46,467 nt of DNA from Chloroflexota bacterium (GTDB lineage: Bacteria > Chloroflexota > Anaerolineae > Promineifilales > Promineifilaceae), in NCBI GenBank assembly GCA_024275635.1, contig JAJRYT010000212.1:1-46467 (forward strand), read 5' to 3'. Each line of letters starts with the position of its first letter. Positions within the stretch are counted from its first letter, which is position 1. The notes below the pieces were generated by a model. That model saw nothing but the letters and a program-made list of their open reading frames with translations, was not told where the DNA came from and made no database searches. Both the position numbers and the translations under genes were made by a program. Shown here piece by piece: positions 26,791 through 36,300 of this stretch.

Positions 26791-28713
26791 CTCATTAACG
26801 GCCGTTTCCATCATCTCAATCGTCCGGGCCACGTTCTCAATCGCCACCCGCTGCTTGCGGTATAAATCCGACTCACTCATCGCCAGACGGCGGGCCACGT
26901 CCCGCACCCGCTTCCCCTGGACAAATTTCATCTCCAAGATGTTATACAAAATCCACTCCGCCCGCGTCAGATTGCGCTCTCCCTCCGGCTTCTGCACCTC
27001 AATCGCGTCTTCCAAAATAGCGCGCAAAGCGTTGGTGGGATTGTTGTCATGTTCGGCCATTGCCTCCTGAACCACGCGCAGCCGCATCAGCGGACTTTGC
27101 GTCAGTTTGGGGCCGCCCCAATAATGGCTGAGGGCGTCGCGCACCATGCCGGTGAATCCAGGATCATTGAGCAGCGGCGTGTCTTCCGGCTCAGGGGGGG
27201 CGGTCAGCACCGGCAGGCCGCCAAATGTGGCCGCGCCGCGCCGCTCTTGCAGCGCCGAAATTTGCGGCAGCAGCCCTTCGACGGCGGCGAAGACCTGCTG
27301 CTGTAAAATGCGATCTCCCAATGCCAGCGCCGTTTGCTCTAACAACTGTTCCAGCAGCGCCGCTTCCGCTTCGTCCAGGTCAGGGATGGGAGTGCGGGCG
27401 CGAATGCCAAAAATGCCTATCATCGCGTCTTGCTGTTGGTTGTACAACGGCCGTATCCAATAATTTTGCCACAGGATGAAGTTATCGGCCGTTTCCAAAT
27501 CGGGCGCTGCCAGTGCGTCCCCGTTTTGCGATTGGGCTAACTGCTGCCAATCCGTATCCTGCAAAATCGTCTCCGGTTCCGTCAACGGGCCGACAACCGC
27601 TTCCAGGTTCGGCCCTTCCGGGGTGATGGCGGCCACAAAAGCCGTCGGCGTCCGCAGCGCTTCACAGGCGGCGGCCAGCACACTTTCTAAAAACTGACGC
27701 AGGTCGCTGGTCGTGAGGAGGCGTTCGCTCAGGCGCTGAATCCGGTACACGTCCGGGTCATTGTTTAGTTGGAATAGGCGTTCTAACGGCCGTTTATACG
27801 CATGAATCAGCCACTCCACCAGCATCACCGTTGCCACCAGCGTAAACCCCAGCGCCGTCTCCGTTGGCAGCCCCAGAATGGGGCTGTTGCGGCTCACCAA
27901 CACATACACCAGCAGCACAATCGTTCCCGCCAACGGCACGCGGGCCATAAACTTAAACAATCGCACCCGCACTACCCGATCTGGCGACATCGCGCCAAAA
28001 TAACTTAAATGGGAAGTCATCAAGCCAAATAACGCCCCTACCACCAGATTGCCCATGATGACAATAGGCCAGAATAAAATCGGAATACTCTTGTTTGGAC
28101 TGCCTACAACGACCAAATAGGGAAACACAGCCAGGGGCGCGGCCCAAAAGGCAATCAACGTCGTCGTGATGCGGCGTTGTGTCGTCCGCGTCACCGTGCG
28201 CTGGCGTGCCCGCCACACATGGTAAATACTGGCGGCCATCCCGGCCCAATAAAACAAGGCAAAGATCGGAAACAGAGGCCCGGCCGTCAAATGCGGCGCG
28301 CGCGGTGTGGGAATCAATTTACCTACAATCAAATCCGTCCACAAAACCAGCCCCAGAAAAACCAGACCGATCAGATAAGCGGCATACATCACAAAACGGC
28401 GGCGGTGAGAAGGGGAGCCGGTAATGGTCAACAGCGCGTCAGATAATTGATACTGTGCCGCTGGCACCAAAGCGATCCCAATCCATCCCGATCGCAGCCA
28501 GGTCTGGGCAGATCCGGCAACAATGGTGCGGCTGACGAGTAATTCCGTCAGGTAAACGATGACAACAAACGTGATGAGCGCGCAAAAAGCGCGAATAACT
28601 GGCACACGTAAACTACGGCCTAGATTGTATAAAACAACGGCCGATCCAAAAATGACAATGATCGCTTGCAAAACGTCATTGGCAAGCGCTAGAACATCAA
28701 CCAAATTACTCAT
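26785..28713 (-). CDS. Multi-TM membrane protein with GAF domain and C-terminal HTH, coupled to ftsH
   Basis: A 642-residue protein I do not recognise as a named family. Residues ~1-310 hold eight or so hydrophobic segments. A GAF-like domain follows (~335-490, from LSERLLTTSDLRQFLESVLAAACEAL to GDRILQQQVF). The last ~75 residues form a helical DNA-binding-like unit: TRAEWILYNILEMKFVQGKRVRDVARRLAMSESDLYRKQRVAIE, where VRDVARRLAMSESDLYRKQ looks like a helix-turn-helix. Its ATG overlaps the ftsH stop codon (ATGA, 28710-28713), so it should be translated after FtsH by coupling. A membrane-anchored regulator next to a membrane protease suggests FtsH-controlled release or turnover, which is inference. 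Start SNLVDVL is favoured over a 15-residue longer frame inside ftsH. Confidence 0.75.
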   Translation of the reverse strand: MSNLVDVLALANDVLQAIIVIFGSAVVLYNLGRSLRVPVIRAFCALITFVVIVYLTELLVSRTIVAGSAQTWLRSGWIGIALVPAAQYQLSDALLTITGSPSHRRRFVMYAAYLIGLVFLGLVLWTDLIVGKLIPTPRAPHLTAGPLFPIFALFYWAGMAASIYHVWRARQRTVTRTTQRRITTTLIAFWAAPLAVFPYLVVVGSPNKSIPILFWPIVIMGNLVVGALFGLMTSHLSYFGAMSPDRVVRVRLFKFMARVPLAGTIVLLVYVLVSRNSPILGLPTETALGFTLVATVMLVEWLIHAYKRPLERLFQLNNDPDVYRIQRLSERLLTTSDLRQFLESVLAAACEALRTPTAFVAAITPEGPNLEAVVGPLTEPETILQDTDWQQLAQSQNGDALAAPDLETADNFILWQNYWIRPLYNQQQDAMIGIFGIRARTPIPDLDEAEAALLEQLLEQTALALGDRILQQQVFAAVEGLLPQISALQERRGAATFGGLPVLTAPPEPEDTPLLNDPGFTGMVRDALSHYWGGPKLTQSPLMRLRVVQEAMAEHDNNPTNALRAILEDAIEVQKPEGERNLTRAEWILYNILEMKFVQGKRVRDVARRLAMSESDLYRKQRVAIENVARTIEMMETAVNED

Positions 28714-30656
28714 GCTGGCGAAGGCGCAGGCGGCAAATCCAGGGACGGCGGAGTCCATTCAGTTGAATCGTTCGTTTCTTTAATCTGATGTTTGGGAGCG
28801 GGTGTTGGCGGCATTGATGGCGGCAGGCCGCGCCCTTCCACCAGGGAAACAAACTCTTCCGCTTCCAATGTTTCTACATCCAGCAGGGTTTGGGCAATCA
28901 AATCCAGTGATTCCCGATTTTCGGTTAAAGTTTGACGTGCCCGTTCATATTCTTCATCAATAATCTGGCGCACTTCGGCATCAATCTTTTCGGCAATAGC
29001 GTCGGAGTAGTCCCGCTGTTCGCTAATTTCACGGCCCAGGAATACCATTTCCTGTTTTTGCCCATAAACGCGGGGGCCAAGCGCGTCACTCATGCCATAT
29101 TGAGTGACCATTGTGCGGGCGATCTGCGTGACGCGCTGTAAATCATTGCTGGCTCCGGCCGTGATTTCGCCGAAAACGATCTCCTCGGCGACACGGCCGC
29201 CCAGAGCCGTGGTAATGATAGCTTTCAGTTGGGATTTAGTGGGCAGTAAATTATCATCTTCCATGTACCAGGTGAGGCCCAAGCCCATGCCGCGCGGCAC
29301 GATGGTGATTTTTCGCAGTGGTTGGGCGTGTGGTAGGAAATGACTGACCAGGGCATGTCCTGCTTCGTGATAAGCGATGATTTCTTTTTCTTCCGGGGTG
29401 ATAACGCGGCTTTTCCGTTCAGGGCCAAGCTGCACGCGCTCAATCGCATCCTGAAATTCACTCATGCCGATGCTTTTTTTATTGCGGCGGGCGGCTAATA
29501 AGGCGGCTTCATTGACGGTGTTTTCAATGTCGGCGCCAACAAAACCAGGGGTAGATTTGGCTAAACGGGTTACATTGATGTTGGCGGCGATGGGCTTGCC
29601 GCGAATATGTACATTGAAGATGGCTTCGCGGCCGCGCACATCGGGCCGGTCAATGACGACGCGCCGGTCGAAGCGGCCAGGTCGCATCAGAGCCGGGTCG
29701 AGAATGTCGGGGCGGTTGGTGGCGGCCAGAATAATGACGTGGGTATCGGTTCCGAAGCCATCCATTTCTACCAGGATTTGGTTGAGGGTTTGCTCGCGCT
29801 CGTCATGAGAACCGCCTAGTCCGGCACCGCGCTGGCGGCCCACGGCGTCTATTTCGTCTATGAAGATGATGCAGGGGCTGTGCCGTTTGGCTTGCTCGAA
29901 CAGGTCGCGCACGCGGCTGGCCCCCACGCCGACGAACATTTCGACGAATTCAGAACCGGCGATGGAGAAGAAGGGGACGCCGGCTTCGCCGGAGATGGCT
30001 TTGGCGAGCAAGGTTTTGCCGGTTCCAGGGCTGCCGACGAGCAAAACGCCTTTGGGGATGCGTGCGCCGAAGCTGACGAATTTTTCTGGCTCTTGGAGGA
30101 ATTCGACGATTTCTTCTAGCTCTTCTTTGGCTTCTTCAGCGCCGGCTACATCGTCGAAGGTGACGGTGGGATGGTCGCCGGTGAACATGCGGGCGCGGCT
30201 TTTACCGAAGGAGATGGCTTGGTTATTGCTGCCCTGGGTCTGGCGGAAGATGAAGTAGATGAAGGCGAGGATGAGGATGGCTGGCAGGAAAATGCCGATG
30301 AGGTTGAGCCAGGTTCCCCACCGACTGGGGCGTTTGTAGGAGATGGTGGGACGGCCGTCTGCATAATCGTTTCCGTCAATGCCATAATTGCTCAACACTT
30401 CTTCCAGGGAGCTGACTCCGCTTATCTGGGATTGGGAAGATGGTTGGTTTTTGTCAACATAATTGATGGTAATTTGTTCACCGCCGCCAGCGACTTCGAT
30501 GTCGTTGACTAGATCATCTATAATTTCTTGCGCTAGTTGGCTGATAGAGACTTCTGGCGTTGGCGCAGGATTGTTGTTGTAGCTCCACATGATGGCAGCA
30601 ATTGCGGCGCCAATGAGTAAATATACAAATACGCGGGTGAATCTAGTTGAATTCAT
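28710..30656 (-). CDS. ftsH: ATP-dependent zinc metalloprotease FtsH
   Basis: Membrane-anchored AAA+ protease for quality control of membrane and short-lived proteins. TM1 lies at ~10-24, a ~90-residue extracytoplasmic domain follows, TM2 at ~117-137. Walker A GSPGTGKT (208-215), pore loop FVGVGASR, Walker B IIFIDEID (263-270), second region of homology [18 protein letters not shown]. The zinc site is HEAGH (430-434) with the third ligand further along in the [10 protein letters not shown] region. The 648-residue length is typical; the tail is Pro-rich. A GGAGG ribosome binding site precedes ATG 30656. It contains only one ACGGCCGT copy, fewer than its size would predict here. Confidence 0.97.
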   Translation of the reverse strand: MNSTRFTRVFVYLLIGAAIAAIMWSYNNNPAPTPEVSISQLAQEIIDDLVNDIEVAGGGEQITINYVDKNQPSSQSQISGVSSLEEVLSNYGIDGNDYADGRPTISYKRPSRWGTWLNLIGIFLPAILILAFIYFIFRQTQGSNNQAISFGKSRARMFTGDHPTVTFDDVAGAEEAKEELEEIVEFLQEPEKFVSFGARIPKGVLLVGSPGTGKTLLAKAISGEAGVPFFSIAGSEFVEMFVGVGASRVRDLFEQAKRHSPCIIFIDEIDAVGRQRGAGLGGSHDEREQTLNQILVEMDGFGTDTHVIILAATNRPDILDPALMRPGRFDRRVVIDRPDVRGREAIFNVHIRGKPIAANINVTRLAKSTPGFVGADIENTVNEAALLAARRNKKSIGMSEFQDAIERVQLGPERKSRVITPEEKEIIAYHEAGHALVSHFLPHAQPLRKITIVPRGMGLGLTWYMEDDNLLPTKSQLKAIITTALGGRVAEEIVFGEITAGASNDLQRVTQIARTMVTQYGMSDALGPRVYGQKQEMVFLGREISEQRDYSDAIAEKIDAEVRQIIDEEYERARQTLTENRESLDLIAQTLLDVETLEAEEFVSLVEGRGLPPSMPPTPAPKHQIKETNDSTEWTPPSLDLPPAPSPA

Positions 30657-30697
30657 TTTACAGCCTCCGATAAGGAGAGGGGTTTTGTCTCATTTGT

Positions 30698-30725
30698 ATT
30701 ATATTTAGATAGGTTGAGTATAGCA
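30698..30725 (-). promoter_or_regulatory. Candidate ftsH promoter elements
   Basis: On the minus strand the leader shows TATAAT (30698-30703) and, 14 bp further upstream, an extended -10 TGCTATACT (30717-30725) identical to one before the cyclase gene. No clear -35 is seen for either, so which is used cannot be told. Confidence 0.35.
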
Positions 30726-30763
30726 GAAAGCGGGGTGAACAGCGAGAGGGCGAGCAAGGGTGG

Positions 30764-30805
30764 GAAGTGACTAAAGGGGAAGTGATTAAAGTGGGAAGTG
30801 GCTAT
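30764..30805. repeat. AAGTGACTAAAGGGG-family tandem repeat
   Basis: GGGAAGTGACTAAAGGGGAAGTGATTAAAGTGGGAAGTGGCTA-type words lie between the kinase and ftsH genes. The same family is at 1957-2006 and 13358-13410. Confidence 0.65.
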
Positions 30806-30859
30806 AGTGCGTGATTTGGGTTTTGAGTTTTGTCATCCTTCATCTTTCTGCCTTTTCTT

Positions 30860-32005
30860 TTAGCCGCTCCAGGCGCGGAAGACCATGTACCAGAGGGGAA
30901 TGAGGCCCAGCAGGGCGATGAGAGCGGTGATACCCAGAGTAACGGCCGTCCAGTCGGTATTGGCTGTTATTTGGCTTTGGTGGGCCGGGATGTGGATGGT
31001 TTGAGGCGGCAGCGGCAGAACGGCCGTTTCTTCCCGCTGCGGGCCGTTGGGGGGTGATTTCTGGCTGGGCGGGCGCTGGTAAACGGCCGTCTTCTGCTCA
31101 GATACGGGTTTCGTTTTTCCTTGCGGCGGTGACTGCGCGGCGTAAACCGGCCCGGTATCGGCCAGACTGCGCTGGCGGTAAGCGCTAAGAATACGGCCCA
31201 ATTGTCCGGCCGTGCGGTAGCGTCCGGCTGGTTCTTTGGATAATACTTTCTGAATGATATTCTCCAACTGTAACGGCACAGCCGGGTTGATCTGGGAAAT
31301 AGGCGGCGGCGTTTCTTGCAAATGCTTAAGGGCCATTGCGGTGGGCGTATCGGCCGTAAAGGGCAACTGTCCCGTGAGCAGTTCAAACAGAATGATGCCA
31401 ATCGCATACACATCAGACGCCGGCGCGGCCGGTTCCCCGGCAGCCTGTTCTGGCGAAAAGTACTGCGGCGTTCCCCAAACCTGACTGGCTTGTTGGTCCA
31501 GGCTGGCTTCGCTGATGGCGCGGGCGATGCCGAAATCGGCAACCTTTACCCGGTCGTCGCGGGTGATGAGGACGTTGTGCGGCTTGACATCACAGTGAAC
31601 GAGATCGGCGCGGTGGGCATAGCCAATGCCGGCGCAAATTTGAATAGTCAGATCGAGAGCGCGGCTGATGGGCATGGAACGGCCGTCTTGATTATACTGC
31701 CGAATCAACTGTTTTAAGGTTTGCCCAGCCACGTATTCCATAACGATGTAATAATGATTGTTATCTTGGCCAATGTCATGAACGGTCACAATGTTGGGAT
31801 GGCTCAAGTTGGCCGCGGCATGGGCTTCCCGCTGGAATCGCTCCAAAAACCCGGCGTCACTGGTCAGGCTGTCATGCAGCATTTTGACGGCCACGATGCG
31901 GCCTAGCGCCTTATCTTGCGCCTTAAACACGCGCGCCATGCCGCCGCTGCCTACACGTTCCAAGAGTTGGTAACGGCCGTTCAAAATCACATCATTCTCT
32001 GGCAT
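30860..32005 (-). CDS. Membrane-anchored Ser/Thr protein kinase (PknB-like)
   Basis: A 381-residue Hanks-type kinase. Glycine loop VGSGGMARVF (18-27), ATP lysine K41 in AVKML, catalytic loop VHCDVKPHNVL (D139; HCD in place of HRD, common in bacteria), Mg-binding D157 in ADFGIA, and GTPQYFSPEQ for the APE region. The kinase domain ends near 270. A Pro/Gln-rich linker (~280-345) precedes one TM helix (VTLGITALIALLGLIPLWYMVF) and a very short extracellular tail, so there is no external sensor such as PASTA. Start MPENDVIL is chosen because the family's N-terminus begins a few residues before the glycine loop. Substrates are unknown. Confidence 0.92.
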   Translation of the reverse strand: MPENDVILNGRYQLLERVGSGGMARVFKAQDKALGRIVAVKMLHDSLTSDAGFLERFQREAHAAANLSHPNIVTVHDIGQDNNHYYIVMEYVAGQTLKQLIRQYNQDGRSMPISRALDLTIQICAGIGYAHRADLVHCDVKPHNVLITRDDRVKVADFGIARAISEASLDQQASQVWGTPQYFSPEQAAGEPAAPASDVYAIGIILFELLTGQLPFTADTPTAMALKHLQETPPPISQINPAVPLQLENIIQKVLSKEPAGRYRTAGQLGRILSAYRQRSLADTGPVYAAQSPPQGKTKPVSEQKTAVYQRPPSQKSPPNGPQREETAVLPLPPQTIHIPAHQSQITANTDWTAVTLGITALIALLGLIPLWYMVFRAWSG

Positions 32006-32115
32006 GGGAGAATTGTAATGCAAGTGGGCCAGTGTGCAAGTGGTAGGGGCAGTCAACTTGCCCACACCACACTTGCCACTCATTCCCACTTGTGATAGCA
32101 TTTTGGCACATTCAT

Positions 32116-32192
32116 GGCGGGTATGGTGTAGGGGTTAACACGCCTGGTTGTGGCCCAGGAGATCGTGGGTTCAAATCCCACTACTCGCCCCA
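32116..32192 (+). tRNA. tRNA-His (GTG)
   Basis: The cloverleaf is complete. Acceptor GCGGGTA (32117-32123) pairs with TACTCGC (32182-32188), anticodon stem CCTGG/CCAGG encloses loop TTGTGGC with anticodon GTG, and T arm GTGGG/CCCAC encloses TTCAAAT. The extra G at 32116 faces discriminator C 32189, the G-1:C73 identity pair of histidine tRNA. CCA is encoded (32190-32192). Confidence 0.96.
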
Positions 32193-32199
32193 GAATAGT

Positions 32200-32259
32200 A
32201 ATGAGTAACGAGGACTGAGTAATGAGTGATTTCTCATCGCTCAGTCCTCGTTATTCATT
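32200..32259. repeat. 20-bp inverted repeat between the two tRNAs
   Basis: AATGAGTAACGAGGACTGAG (32200-32219) and CTCAGTCCTCGTTATTCATT (32240-32259) are inverse complements with one mismatch, around a 20-nt loop that itself repeats TAATGAGTGA words. It starts 8 bases after tRNA-His and ends 10 bases before tRNA-Arg, so it may guide processing or termination, or be another intergenic repeat. Confidence 0.75.
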
Positions 32260-32269
32260 GTTGAGTTTT

Positions 32270-32342
32270 GCGCCCGTAGCTCAATGGATAGAGTATCTGG
32301 CTTCGAACCAGGCGGTTGGGGGTTCGAGTCCCTCCGGGCGTA
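32270..32342 (+). tRNA. tRNA-Arg (TCG)
   Basis: Acceptor GCGCCCG (32270-32276) pairs with CGGGCGT (32335-32341), with a G-T closing pair. Anticodon stem TCTGG/CCAGG holds loop CTTCGAA, anticodon TCG, which reads CGA. T arm GGGGG/CCCTC-type with TTCGAGT loop. Discriminator A 32342; the following CTA means CCA is not encoded, unlike the neighbouring tRNA-His. Confidence 0.95.
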
Positions 32343-32346
32343 CTAA

Positions 32347-32397
32347 CCCGAAACGTAAAGCGTAAAAAGAAGCCTGATTACGTTTTACGTTTTTATT
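32347..32397. repeat. ACGTAAAGCGTAAAA inverted repeat
   Basis: AACGTAAAGCGTAAAA on the left is answered by TTACGTTTTACGTTTTT on the right, forming an imperfect hairpin with a T-rich end just after tRNA-Arg. It could terminate the tRNA transcript. Confidence 0.5.
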
Positions 32398-32420
32398 TTT
32401 TCTATGTGAATGGAGGCCCC

Positions 32421-33365
32421 ATGTTCGTCCCTGGCATCAAAATCGGCCATGCCACAAATGAGGAGTACCATACCGGCTGTACCGTTTTCCTTTGCCCGGC
32501 GGGAACAGTTGGCAGTGTGGATGTGCGCGGCCCGGCTCCTGGCAGCCGTGAATCGGCCTTGTTATCGCCGGAGAAACCGGTTTTGACAATTAATGCCGTT
32601 GTTTTGACTGGGGGCAGCGCCTTTGGATTGGCTACGGCCGATGGCGTTATGCGTTACCTGGCTGGACAAGGCATTGGTCATCCCACACCCATTAAACCCA
32701 TCCCCATCGTCCCCGCCGCAGTCGTATACGATCTGTTTTTTAGTAAGGGGGAAACATTGCCGGATGCGGAGATGGGCTACCAGGCGTGTCTGAGCGCCCG
32801 CGAAACTGATGTATCCCAGGGCAATATTGGCGCCGGCGCCGGCGTAACAGTTGGCAAATGGGGCGGTTTTCAGGGGATGATGAAAGGTGGTTTTGGTCTG
32901 GCTCGCCTCACGGTTGATGATCTGGTCGTTGGCGCGGCCGCGGTGGTGAATGCTGTAGGCGATGTGGTGGCGGCGGATGGGTCGGTTTTGGCCGGGGCGC
33001 GGGGGACGGACGGCGCATGGCTGGCTGATCATGATCCGTTGCGTCGTTTCCCGGAGCGGCCAGTAGTGCAAATTGGAACTAACACAACGCTGGTCGTTGT
33101 AGCGACTAATGCTCAACTAACGAAGGTGGAGGCCAATCGGTTGGCGCAGCGGGCGCATGATGGTTTGGCTATTGTCATCCGGCCGGTTCATACAACCCAT
33201 GACGGCGATACGGCTTTTGCCCTGGCAACGAATCGAGTTGAGGCCGATTTTGATTTGGTGGCCAATGTTGCTGTGGCCGCGGTGGTGGAGGCAATTCGCA
33301 ATGCCGTTCGTCATGCGTCCACCGTCGCCCACGTGCCCGGATTGGCGGCGCGGAACTTTTGTTGA
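32421..33365 (+). CDS. P1-family (DmpA/NylC-like) N-terminal-nucleophile peptidase
   Basis: A 314-residue autoprocessing aminopeptidase/amidase of peptidase family S58/T-type (P1). The N-terminus PGIKIGHATNEEYHTGCTVFLCP and GSVDVRGPAPGSRES are signature segments, then NAVVLTGGSAFGLATADGVMRYL. The likely cleavage and nucleophile site is N221-T222 in GTNTTLVVVATNA, matching the Asn-Thr processing point of NylC; Thr222 would become the N-terminal nucleophile of the small chain. ATG 32421 has TGGAGG five bases upstream; a longer frame would start inside tRNA-Arg and is rejected. Substrates (beta- or D-amino peptides, amides) cannot be predicted. Confidence 0.85.
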   Translation: MFVPGIKIGHATNEEYHTGCTVFLCPAGTVGSVDVRGPAPGSRESALLSPEKPVLTINAVVLTGGSAFGLATADGVMRYLAGQGIGHPTPIKPIPIVPAAVVYDLFFSKGETLPDAEMGYQACLSARETDVSQGNIGAGAGVTVGKWGGFQGMMKGGFGLARLTVDDLVVGAAAVVNAVGDVVAADGSVLAGARGTDGAWLADHDPLRRFPERPVVQIGTNTTLVVVATNAQLTKVEANRLAQRAHDGLAIVIRPVHTTHDGDTAFALATNRVEADFDLVANVAVAAVVEAIRNAVRHASTVAHVPGLAARNFC

Positions 33366-33388
33366 CGACTTGATTGAATGCGTACAAA

Positions 33389-36300
33389 ATGAACAACGAA
33401 GACAAGACCAAAGAACAACTGATCGACGAATTAGCGGCGCTGCGACAACGGATCGCTGACCTGGAAAGTAGCCCATCACTGGCTGACCAGAACGGCCGTC
33501 AAACCGAACTGCTCCTGGCCTTGAATGCGGCCTCGGCCTCCATTGAGCAATCAATTTATTCCGAGGCTCGGGCCCTTGATGCTTTTCGCCGCCAAATCCT
33601 CCAGCTTGGTTTGTATGGCGGCATCAGCTTGCTTGATGAAACCGGAGAACGGCTGGTCGTGCAGACGACGGCCCATCCCGGCAAGATGGCGCAGGTGTTG
33701 CGGCAACTGGAGGAGCGCATTGGGGTGAGGACCGAGGGGTATGCCTTTGCTCTGACGCAGGTAGATGCGTACCGGCAGGTCGTGGAAACCGGGGAAACGC
33801 TGTTTGTGCCCGACGGCAATCCAACCATCAAGCAGCTTTTGCCAGCAGCAGCCCAGCCTTTTGCCGGCCTGATCTTAAAAGCCTTTCCGCCAGCCCCCAC
33901 CATTTTTGCCCCGCTTAAGGTGCGGGGAGAGGTGCGAGGAGCAATCAATGTGTGCGGCCAGAACCTGCTGGCGGATGATGCGCCGGCTGTGGCTGCCTTC
34001 GCCAACCACCTGGCCATCGCTCTGGATAATGCCCGCCTGTTCGCGGCCAAACAGCAGGCATATGAGCAGTTGCAAGTGAGCGAAGAAAAGTATCGCGCCG
34101 TTGTCCAATTGGCCGCCGACGCCATTGTGTTAGCCAATGCGAAGGGCGCGATTATCGCCTGGAATGCCGCCGCGCAGGCTATCTTTGGCTATGAGGAGGC
34201 AGAGATTCTGGGGCAGCCGGTGACGCGCCTGATGCCTGAACCCGCCCGGCGTAAACAGATACGGGCAATGGCGGATCTGCAAGCGACGGGCGAATCCGAT
34301 TACATAGGCCAGATATTAGAAGTGACGGCGCTGGGGAAAGACGGCCGTATGTTTCCGGCAGAGGTTGCCTTCTTCACAGTGGAAACAGAAAACGGCCCGT
34401 TATTCAGCGCGATTATCCGCGATGTCAGCGAACGCAAGCAGGCAGAAGCAGAAATTCAGCAGCGGACGGAGGATCTGGCTCTTATCAATTTACTGAATCT
34501 GGCCATCAACCAGGGTGATACGCTCCAGGAGGTTCTGCAACTATTATCCAGGGAGACAAAGCGAATATTCTCCAGTAGCGGGGCCGTTGCCTATCTCCTC
34601 AGTGAGGACAAAAAACAGTTGGTCTTGCCGTACCTGGGCTTGCCGGCAACATTAAAGCGCCATATTGAGAAGATGATTGGCAGAACGGTGACGGCCGTGA
34701 CCATTCCATTGTTAGACAGCAGTTTGTATCAAGAAGCGCTGCAAGCCGGCGTCCCGCAGCGCATTGACGATCCGGAAACGATTCAGCGTTTGATGGCGGA
34801 ACACACTGAAAACGAGAGATGGCGGCAGATCATTCCCGCCATTTACCGTATCCTGGACATCGGTTCGGTGATGTTAATCCCCCTGGCGGCGGAAGGGGAG
34901 CCGGTTGGGTTGTTGAGCGTCAGCCGCCGGGAACCGTTTACGGAAACGGACGTGGCGCGGTTTGGGGTGATTGCCGAGCAATTAACGGCCGCTATCAGGG
35001 AAAAGCAGATGGAGGAGGCGCTGCAAGCCAGCGAGGCCCGCTTTCGGATACTGTTTGAGCGGTCGCCTGACGGCATTTTCTTGATAGAACCGAAAGAGGC
35101 GCCCATCATCGTCGAGGCCAACCGGATCGCTTGCGAGATGCATGGCTATACGCGGGCGGAATTGATCGGCCAGCCCATCTCTTTTCTGGACAGTTCGGAT
35201 GACGTCGCGCTTATCCCTGAACGCTTGACGGTGTTGCAAACCAGTGGCTCCGTCAGTTTTGAGGCCGCTCATGTACGCAAGGATGGCCGCGTCTTTCCGG
35301 TAGAGGTGTTGGCTGCCCTCCTGGATATTGGCGGACAGCGCTTCATCCTTTCCATTGAGCGTGACATCACCGAACGTAAGCAGGCCGAGCTAGAACGCGA
35401 AGCGGCTAGGGAATATGCCCAGGCGCTGAACCAGGCGTTATTTCAATTGACGGCCGGCGAAATCAGCGCGGGTCTGGAAGGCATCCTGGAACACGTTTGC
35501 CAGCATCTCGGTCTGCCCGGCGGCTGGGTGATCATACATAAAGGCGTAGGCGCGCCTTACCAACTGGTCGCCGCCTATGGCATACCGCCGACAGTGCAGC
35601 GCGCCGCCCAGGCGCATTTTCCACAGACATGTTATTGTATCGAGTCGCCGGCAACCTGGTCGGACGAGTATGTCGTTCATGTATGCGGCTGTTTTCTGGC
35701 CCTGGGCGAAACGCGGCATATGTTGACGGTGCCGCTGGTCTTGGAGGAACGGCCGTTGGGCGTGATTGATTTCCTGGCCCCGGCCGATCTGCAACTCCCG
35801 GATACCGCTCGATCCTTCCTGGAAAACATGACCCAGTCCGTAACGCTGGCGCTGTCTCGCGCTTATCTGCTGGAAGATTTGCAGAAGTTGAATGCTGCCC
35901 TGAAGGCGGAGCAGGCCAGGTTGGAAGGTCTGGTGTTCCATCTACCCGAAGGCGTTATCCTGCTTGACGGCGAACAGCGCTTGCTTTTAGCCAATCCGGC
36001 GGCGCGATTGGCTCTGGCGGCTCTCGCTCCCGAAATGGCTGATGGCGCCAGGCTGGAGCAGTTAGGTCAACGCCCGCTGGAGGAGATTCTAGCCGGTTAC
36101 GCTGATTCAATGCCGATGGAGATTACACATCCAGGGCCGCCGAAACGTGTTTTTGAAGCTCAGGCGCGGCCGGTTGGCGATAAGCAGTGGACGCTGGCAG
36201 TGCGGGAAGTCACCCGCGCGCGCGAAATTCAGCGGCGGGCGCAGGCGCAAGAACGACTGGCGGCCGTGGGGCAACTGGCGGCCGGCATCGCCCATGATTT

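Noticed and set aside
32316..32420. Upstream extension of the P1 peptidase into tRNA-Arg
   Set aside because: The extension is the tRNA 3' half and a hairpin repeat; ATG 32421 has its own ribosome site.
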